Assembly: GCA_017557925.1 (NCBI GenBank)
Contig: JAFYWO010000086.1
Location: forward strand, 1-10,783
Source: Alphaproteobacteria bacterium
GTDB taxonomy: Bacteria; Pseudomonadota; Alphaproteobacteria; RF32; CAG-239
Direction: 5' to 3'
DNA length: 10,783 bases
A program made the position numbers and the translations under genes. Positions 5,957 through 10,783 of the stretch are shown here, one piece after another; the stretch's first letter is position 1; each line of letters starts with the position of its first letter. The notes under the pieces were generated by a model that ran no database searches, had not been told where the DNA came from, and saw nothing but the letters and a program-made list of their open reading frames with translations.

Positions 5957-5976
5957 TTTTAGGAGAAACGGAAATG
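5957..5976 (+). promoter_or_regulatory. Ribosome binding site of the giant virion gene
   Basis: AGGAGA at 5961-5966 lies seven bases before ATG 5974. The block from 5957 to the ATG differs at only two positions from the one before the adaptor gene (2624-2643), so the two may descend from a common duplicated start region or reflect selection for the same strong site. Confidence 0.6.
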
Positions 5977-8900
5977 TCAGGTCTTAATCAAGAAAACATA
6001 TTTGGTGGTGAAAATATTGAAAGCGGTGATGTACACCGCTCTTTTCTTTTGGATAAAAAAGAAAATGACGATATTTTAAGTGTGGGAGAAAAAGAAGGTA
6101 ATATTGAAGGTTTACAACATAGAAAAAACAACTTGTTTGAGGTGGAACAAGGGGAGGACGGTTCTGATTTAATAAAGTCAAAAAACTATGTTCAAGATGA
6201 AATGTTAGAAAATGTTTTTGATGAAGATAGTTTGGAGGGGAAAATAAGGTATCTTGAGAATCAAACCAATCTTGATATTTTGGATATAAATTCTATTGAT
6301 GTTGATGAAAACAGGCCGGTTTCGTTTATGCAGAAAATTGGAGATTTGGCAAGTGATAAATTTTTTTATAATAAGTTTATTAATGATATTGAAAAAATAG
6401 GAGAAGATTTTGCTCGTTATAAATGGGCTTATGATGAGGGGAAATTTGGAGAATTTGACGGTAAAAAATTTATGGGTGAAGCTTTTAAGGCAGGACTTCG
6501 TGGCGCCGGAAGCGGTAGTTTGAGAATGGCCGGTAATGTGTTGAATGTTATTGGTAGCAATTTGGAAAATAATACTTTATTGAGTGGTCTTGTATCGGGT
6601 GGTGCCGGAATTTTTATGTCTGATGCAAAAAAGATTTTTAGAGAACTCGGTAATGTGCTTTATGATTATGCTTTGGAGGTTGAAAATTCGCCGTTGTTAG
6701 CGCCGTCGTTTGAAGCTTATCAAGAAGACCCCAACTGGATGAGTGTGGCAAATGTAATAGGGCAGGGAAGCGGTAGTGTTATTTCTATGGGCGGTATCTC
6801 TAAAGTTATCGGAAGTAAAGCTACTTATGGATTATTTGCTGTCGGTGGTGGCGGTGAAGTGTTTATTGAGAGTTTAGAAAAAGACGGAGATATTAATAAA
6901 GCCAATGTGCTTGGTGGCCTTAGTGGTTCTGCAACGTATGTGATTGATAGGATATTTAATCCGTTGCCAAAGCAATTGGAGAAAGGGGTAAAAAAGACAT
7001 CGTCTTTAATAGCTAAAGAAATGCTGGGTGCACCTTTAAGAGAAGCTGGTAGCGAAGTTTTGCAACAAATTGTGGCTGAAAATTTTGTTAGAAAGGTGGG
7101 TATTGATGATACTCAAGTTTTGTTTGAAGGCGTTATTGAAAGTGCTATTGGAGCAATGGCCGGTAATGCTGTTGTTAGTTCTGTTGATGGAGGAATTTAT
7201 TTTGCTCAAAAAGGCTTAAATGAGGTTGAGAAAAGAATTAAACAAAAAGGTGTTAGCGGTGAAGAAATTGAACTTTATAAGAAAAATATGCTTGAATTTA
7301 TAAAGTCAAAACCTGATGCGTTTGAGAAAGTTTTGAAGTATAATTTGGATAGAAATATAGAGGAAATCATTAAGGCTACTAAAAATAAGAAAGAGAAAAA
7401 GGAGGTTAAGAAGGAATTTGAAAGTTTGCCCAGAATTTATGATAAAATGTATGAGAGATTTAAAAGTGTTGTTGATGATGATGTTGCAAAAGCTTCTGCT
7501 CGCTTGTTTGAGGCAAATGCGTTGTTTTGGCATAAAGAAGGAGGTATTAAGCGATATTTGGAATTATTGGAAGGTTTTTTACCGGAGGTGAAAAAAGAAA
7601 ATTTTGAACAGTTTGTTGCTGATGGCAGGTTAAAAAATGCCGATTTTCAGTTTGTCGGAATTAAAGCTCAAGGACTTGATTTTGATAAGTTAGCATTGTT
7701 TCGTAAGATGGAAAGAGAAAAGAAAGACCCGCAATTTATTTGGAAGTATACCGGTTTTGTAAGAGGTGATGACGGAAAAATCAGAGGAGAAATCAGCTCT
7801 AATGATGTTAGATTAAAAATTCTTAATACTCAAAATTTTGAAAGTGATGAGGCTATTTATCAGGGTGAAATTATTAAGGATTTAGAAGTGTTACAACAAA
7901 GGTTGGCTTATTCTTTGATTAGTAGAAATGCTTCTTCTTATGTTTCTTTGTTTCGTGATTTTTATGATTATTTGAAAAGTTTAGATGACGAATTTGGAGA
8001 ATTTAAAGTAGGACAAAATGGAGAATATCCTATTTTAAACAGAATGGATTTTCAAAACGTAAGAGATGAAAAACTTGAGGTTAGGAGAAGATATGAAGAT
8101 ATTTTGTTAGAAAATATTTATGAAGATTATAAGAATGGGGAAACTGATTTTAGTGATGAAGAAATTAAATATATTGAAGGGGTAAAAGAAAAAGAACGTT
8201 TTGACGAATTTTTTAGTAAGTACTGGGATTTATCTAAAGAAAAGGCATTGGATAAATTTTCTAAAGATTTTAAAAGTAGCGGTTCTGAATGGGCAACGAG
8301 CAAAGAGTTCTTAAATAGATTAACAAAATTATCTCTTGAGTTTGAAGATAAAAGAAATAAGCGAACTGAAGAACTTGAAAAGTTTGGAATTTTGGATAAA
8401 AGCAGGTTTTATCGTGATTTAAATATTGATGAAATTTATAGAATTTATTTGGCGAAAAATCAGGACATGGATGAAGAACGTCCTATAAAAGATTATAAAC
8501 CTGAACGTTACAGAAAAGTTTATGAAAAACCGATTTCGTATGGGGAAAGATTTTTAGCCGATAAGCACTATGATTTTATTGTTGATAAACCAAGAGAGGA
8601 AATTCTTTCTTATCTTGAGAATATTGAGAAGTATTATAGGTTGGAAAGATATTTGGATAATATTAAAAAAAATGAACATAATCAAGCTATTGAAAATAAT
8701 GATATTTTAGGTGCAAGTATTGAAAAAAGTAATGAAGATGTCAGTGATAAAGATTTGCTTATTCATAATGGTAAATCTTTTAGACTTGATGATGTTTTAG
8801 AATATGATGAGTTATTTAAAAATTATCCTGATTTAAAAGACAGTAAGGTTTCTTTTACAAGGCTTTTAAAGGGTGAACCATATCATTTTTATTGGAATAA

Positions 8901-10260
8901 AGATGATGGGTATGTGTTTGAAATTGATGCTGAGCAATGTAATTATAAGATGTTATCTAAGATTTTGGTTAAGGGAACTAATTTTGCTATTCAACATAAA
9001 GAAGGGTTTGACTATTCGTTGACTGAAAAGCAAAGGCAAAATTATATGGATAGGCACATTTATTGGGCTAAAAGAGCTATTGCTGATGAGGCTAAATTTG
9101 AATTAAGTGACTTTTTGATTCGTAATGGTATCGTTGATGATGAAAGTGATGTTGAAAAATATTGGAAGTTTACCACTCTTCCGATATCTATGCTTAATAT
9201 TTACAGAAGTGAAAGTGTAGATGCGGATAAGTTAATTTTTCCGGGATATGTTAAGTATGGAGAAATTGATTTTGATAAACTTACCGAAGATATTACACAG
9301 AAGTTTGATAAGGTGGAAAATTATCATCAGGAAAACATCAAAAGGCAGATGATGGCGGATTTATTTTCGTTTAAGGAAAGAATTGCTAAAAAAATTATGT
9401 ATACGGCAAGACGTGAAAGCGGATATAGAGATATAGGACTTGCTTGGGCCGGGGTTGCTACTCAGGGTAAAAGTGATGAGAATGCTTTGTTTGATGCTAA
9501 AAAAGTCAGATTAAAATATGTAAGAAAATCACCGTTTTTGCATCTTGAAAACAGAATGGAAGAAAAAATGGATTTTAATATTGAGAATAAAAGTGATGTT
9601 ATAAATCATATTATTGATGAGGATATAATCTATAAAAAAGATAGGAGGATTATTGACTTTCTTGATAAAAGGGCGGCTTTGGGTGCGTATGATTTCGGAA
9701 ATAATGTTATTGCATTTTTTGAAAATGGCAGAACAGAAACAATACTTCATGAGTGTTTTCATTATTTTTATGAATTTTTGAAAAAAAATAAGCGAGATGA
9801 AAATATGCACGTTTCTGATGTTTTTGATATTGTTGATGAGATTAAAGCTGATTTTTTGGGAAGATATAATGTTGAGAAACAAAACGGGAAGTTTTATGCA
9901 GTGTATAAAGATGGAAGTGGTGTTTTGGAACAGTTGCCTTTGGGATTTTCAACCAAAGAAGAATTATTGGAAAGTGTTGCTAAGGAAATTTTTGTTGAAA
10001 GATTGTTGCGTATGATGGATGGTAAAAGCATCAATATAGCTGAAGTTGATGAAAATGATTTTAAACAAAATAAAGATAATTCTTTTGGCGAAGATATAAA
10101 TAATTATAACTCATCTGTTTATGTTAATGCTGACTTATTGCATGGAGCCGGTCGTATTTATTTTAAATGGTTAAAATATATGACAAGAGCACTTGAGATT
10201 ACTAAGAAAAAATCAGGTTTGGGTGGTAAGAAGGTATTGAAAACTATTGGTGTAAAATAA
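5974..10260 (+). CDS. Giant virion 'polyvalent' protein with zinc-peptidase motif, T7 gp16-like position
   Basis: At 1428 residues this is the largest gene. Visible order: an acidic N terminus (1-165); Gly-rich hydrophobic segments (about 170-240, 255-330 and 385-405) with REAGSEVLQQIVAEN (356-370), a pattern common in giant phage proteins; then a charged helical region. Residues 588-607 (FIWKYTGF then GDDGK.RGEI) match the 'IW..TGW..G.DGK.R.EI' signature of polyvalent proteins. About 330 residues later comes RLDDVLEYDELFKNYPDLKD (937-956) and AIQHKEGF (1005-1012), which in relatives surrounds HEIQH; here that site reads KGTNF (1000-1004). Near the C terminus an intact HECFH (1259-1263) after 'ENGRTETIL' plus ELLESVAKE (1330-1338, Glu1333 as third-ligand candidate) looks like a zinc metallopeptidase. 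The last 20 residues hold seven lysines. By place it is probably ejected with DNA like T7 gp16. No lytic transglycosylase domain is seen. Substrate unknown. Confidence 0.72.
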   Translation: MSGLNQENIFGGENIESGDVHRSFLLDKKENDDILSVGEKEGNIEGLQHRKNNLFEVEQGEDGSDLIKSKNYVQDEMLENVFDEDSLEGKIRYLENQTNLDILDINSIDVDENRPVSFMQKIGDLASDKFFYNKFINDIEKIGEDFARYKWAYDEGKFGEFDGKKFMGEAFKAGLRGAGSGSLRMAGNVLNVIGSNLENNTLLSGLVSGGAGIFMSDAKKIFRELGNVLYDYALEVENSPLLAPSFEAYQEDPNWMSVANVIGQGSGSVISMGGISKVIGSKATYGLFAVGGGGEVFIESLEKDGDINKANVLGGLSGSATYVIDRIFNPLPKQLEKGVKKTSSLIAKEMLGAPLREAGSEVLQQIVAENFVRKVGIDDTQVLFEGVIESAIGAMAGNAVVSSVDGGIYFAQKGLNEVEKRIKQKGVSGEEIELYKKNMLEFIKSKPDAFEKVLKYNLDRNIEEIIKATKNKKEKKEVKKEFESLPRIYDKMYERFKSVVDDDVAKASARLFEANALFWHKEGGIKRYLELLEGFLPEVKKENFEQFVADGRLKNADFQFVGIKAQGLDFDKLALFRKMEREKKDPQFIWKYTGFVRGDDGKIRGEISSNDVRLKILNTQNFESDEAIYQGEIIKDLEVLQQRLAYSLISRNASSYVSLFRDFYDYLKSLDDEFGEFKVGQNGEYPILNRMDFQNVRDEKLEVRRRYEDILLENIYEDYKNGETDFSDEEIKYIEGVKEKERFDEFFSKYWDLSKEKALDKFSKDFKSSGSEWATSKEFLNRLTKLSLEFEDKRNKRTEELEKFGILDKSRFYRDLNIDEIYRIYLAKNQDMDEERPIKDYKPERYRKVYEKPISYGERFLADKHYDFIVDKPREEILSYLENIEKYYRLERYLDNIKKNEHNQAIENNDILGASIEKSNEDVSDKDLLIHNGKSFRLDDVLEYDELFKNYPDLKDSKVSFTRLLKGEPYHFYWNKDDGYVFEIDAEQCNYKMLSKILVKGTNFAIQHKEGFDYSLTEKQRQNYMDRHIYWAKRAIADEAKFELSDFLIRNGIVDDESDVEKYWKFTTLPISMLNIYRSESVDADKLIFPGYVKYGEIDFDKLTEDITQKFDKVENYHQENIKRQMMADLFSFKERIAKKIMYTARRESGYRDIGLAWAGVATQGKSDENALFDAKKVRLKYVRKSPFLHLENRMEEKMDFNIENKSDVINHIIDEDIIYKKDRRIIDFLDKRAALGAYDFGNNVIAFFENGRTETILHECFHYFYEFLKKNKRDENMHVSDVFDIVDEIKADFLGRYNVEKQNGKFYAVYKDGSGVLEQLPLGFSTKEELLESVAKEIFVERLLRMMDGKSINIAEVDENDFKQNKDNSFGEDINNYNSSVYVNADLLHGAGRIYFKWLKYMTRALEITKKKSGLGGKKVLKTIGVK
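6022..6050 (+). other. Terminator-like hairpin early inside the giant virion gene
   Basis: AGCGGTG (6022-6028) pairs perfectly with CACCGCT (6034-6040) around a five-base loop, and CTTTTCTTTT follows. The stem is unusually GC-rich for this sequence and lies 46 bases after the A of the start codon. It could pause or partly terminate transcription, slow ribosomes, or be a by-product of the codons it encodes. The T run is interrupted, so it would be a weak terminator. Confidence 0.4.
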
Positions 10261-10268
10261 ATAATTTG

Positions 10269-10297
10269 TTGCAAATAGGTTAGCATTACTTTATATT
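10269..10297 (+). promoter_or_regulatory. Candidate promoter for the gene at the right edge
   Basis: TTGCAA (10269-10274) and TATATT (10292-10297) are 17 bases apart in the 71-base gap behind the giant gene. The 10-mer TTTGTTGCAA (10265-10274) is identical to the one covering the -35 box of the candidate promoter at 1621. No hairpin with a T run is visible in this gap, so the edge gene may also receive read-through transcription. Confidence 0.4.
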
Positions 10298-10331
10298 GGG
10301 CTTAGAGTTCTTTTTATCGGAGTGTTTTAGT

Positions 10332-10783
10332 ATGAATAGCGCTGAAAATATTGAAAAATTAAAAGCTAAAAGTAAAGTTAATGTTTTGGTTTTATTGCTT
10401 ATATTTGCAGTTGTCGGTGGTGGTGTTTGGGAATATAATAAATATCAGGCACCACTTGCTGATGTGTTGGTAGTATATAGTTCTTCTTTAAATAATGGAA
10501 AACAGGAATTAAATCAAAATACCGGAGAAACCAATACTCAAAAAATTAAAGTTACTTTGGAGACTGAAACTAAAGACGTGAAAAAAACGGATAGTAACGA
10601 GGCGAAAAAAGCAGATGAAGTTATTAAAAAAGATGTTGTAGTGGAATTTAAGGAATATATTGAAGAGGTTAATGAGGCAATAAGTAAAGAGGCGGAAATA
10701 AGGTTGGATAAAATTATTCTTCCTGAAGTTAAAGAAAAGGTTGTTAAAGAAGTAAAAGAGCCTGTTGTTGAGGTTAAGGAGAA
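10332..10783 (+). CDS. Single-pass membrane-anchored Lys/Glu/Val-rich protein (3' end outside window)
   Basis: An ATG at 10332 with GGAG (10319-10322) nine bases upstream opens a frame with no stop up to the window edge: 150 codons are visible. A short cytoplasmic N terminus (about 1-17, Lys-rich) leads to a hydrophobic segment around 18-33 (VLVLLLIFAVVGGGVW), so it is probably a type II membrane protein with its bulk outside the cytoplasm. The rest is polar and repetitive in Lys, Glu, Val and Asp with few aromatics, ending in Val-Lys-Glu repeats, and looks like a flexible periplasm-spanning stalk. It does not look like the virion genes before it. Possible readings are a TonB-like or spanin-like envelope protein, a lysogenic-conversion gene, or the first host gene past the phage block. 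The missing C terminus would decide. Confidence 0.7.
   Translation, partial: MNSAENIEKLKAKSKVNVLVLLLIFAVVGGGVWEYNKYQAPLADVLVVYSSSLNNGKQELNQNTGETNTQKIKVTLETETKDVKKTDSNEAKKADEVIKKDVVVEFKEYIEEVNEAISKEAEIRLDKIILPEVKEKVVKEVKEPVVEVKE

Larger units (their letters stand above)
2..10260 (+). mobile_element. Podovirus late structural module (phage or prophage, left end cut)
   Basis: The consecutive order scaffold, capsid, cement, adaptor, small basic protein, and gp13-, gp14-, gp15- and gp16-like proteins is a podovirus head and ejection block. All genes share one strand, with overlaps or gaps of a few tens of bases except around one inserted cassette (about 1570-2627). No integrase, terminase, portal, lysis gene or attachment site is in view, so the sequence cannot show whether this is a free phage, an active prophage or a remnant. 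Every structural frame is open and starts behind a good ribosome binding site, which argues against advanced decay. Confidence 0.8.

Noticed and set aside
5974..6500. Lytic transglycosylase domain at the N terminus of the giant protein, as in T7 gp16
   Set aside because: The N terminus is acidic and lacks the expected Glu-Ser and 'GLMQ' type motifs; nothing resembling the fold's signature is visible.
1201..9882. Minus-strand open frames at 1201-1401, 3895-4170, 5984-6181, 7306-7533 and 9529-9882
   Set aside because: All lie opposite well-supported genes, have low-complexity translations and no convincing ribosome sites.
9797..10015. Plus-strand frame inside the giant virion gene
   Set aside because: It overlaps the peptidase-bearing C-terminal region in a different frame and has no supporting start signal.
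2..10783. Stop-codon recoding (TAG or TGA read as an amino acid), as in some gut phages
   Set aside because: The genes end in TAA or TAG at positions that fit the next ribosome site, and reading through TAG at 3437-3439 or 5939-5941 adds only short tails ending soon after; TGA never interrupts a main frame.
2..10783. Diversity-generating retroelement, as in BPP-1
   Set aside because: No reverse transcriptase, no template/variable repeat pair and no receptor-binding target gene is visible in the window.

Overview
The window is a late structural module of a podovirus (short-tailed phage or prophage). It is AT-rich, and every gene is on the plus strand. Most genes have clear Shine-Dalgarno sites and the ordinary bacterial code fits: all main reading frames end in TAA or TAG and Trp is TGG. 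The host cannot be named from the sequence. An AT-rich Gram-negative bacterium, perhaps an uncultured alphaproteobacterium, is a guess based on the epsilon15/BPP-1-like head genes and the base composition.

Layout. Bases 2-235 are the 3' end of a probable scaffold gene. Next come a major capsid protein of the epsilon15 gp7 / BPP-1 type (257-1156) and a small capsid cement/decoration protein (1178-1552). A strong intrinsic terminator follows (1570-1619). Behind it lie a candidate promoter and two small three-helix membrane proteins (1744-2112, 2119-2511) that look like diverged tandem paralogues. A second strong terminator (2602-2627) closes this block. The block therefore looks like a 'moron', an extra transcription unit inserted between head and tail genes. 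The structural series then resumes: a T7 gp11-like adaptor (2641-3231), a small basic protein (3251-3439), a gp13/GNAT-like protein (3459-3887), a gp14-like ejection protein (3877-4341), a long helical gp15-like protein (4334-5941), and a 1428-residue giant virion protein (5974-10260). At the right edge an unrelated-looking, single-pass membrane-anchored protein begins behind its own candidate promoter (10332 to the end) and is cut by the window.

How they work together. Scaffold, capsid and cement proteins would build and stabilise the head. The adaptor would sit below the portal. The gp13-gp16-like set would form the internal core that is ejected with the DNA. The giant protein resembles the 'polyvalent' proteins of phages and mobile elements. 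It has an intact HExxH zinc-peptidase motif near its C terminus and, further upstream, a second peptidase-like segment whose HExxH has become KGTNF. A tail nozzle gene (T7 gp12 equivalent) is not present between the adaptor and the ejection proteins.

Most promising for a second look are the terminator-bounded paralogous membrane pair, the giant protein with one live and one apparently dead peptidase site, and the terminator that ends at the ribosome binding site of the adaptor gene. All family assignments rest on remembered sequence patterns, not on a search.
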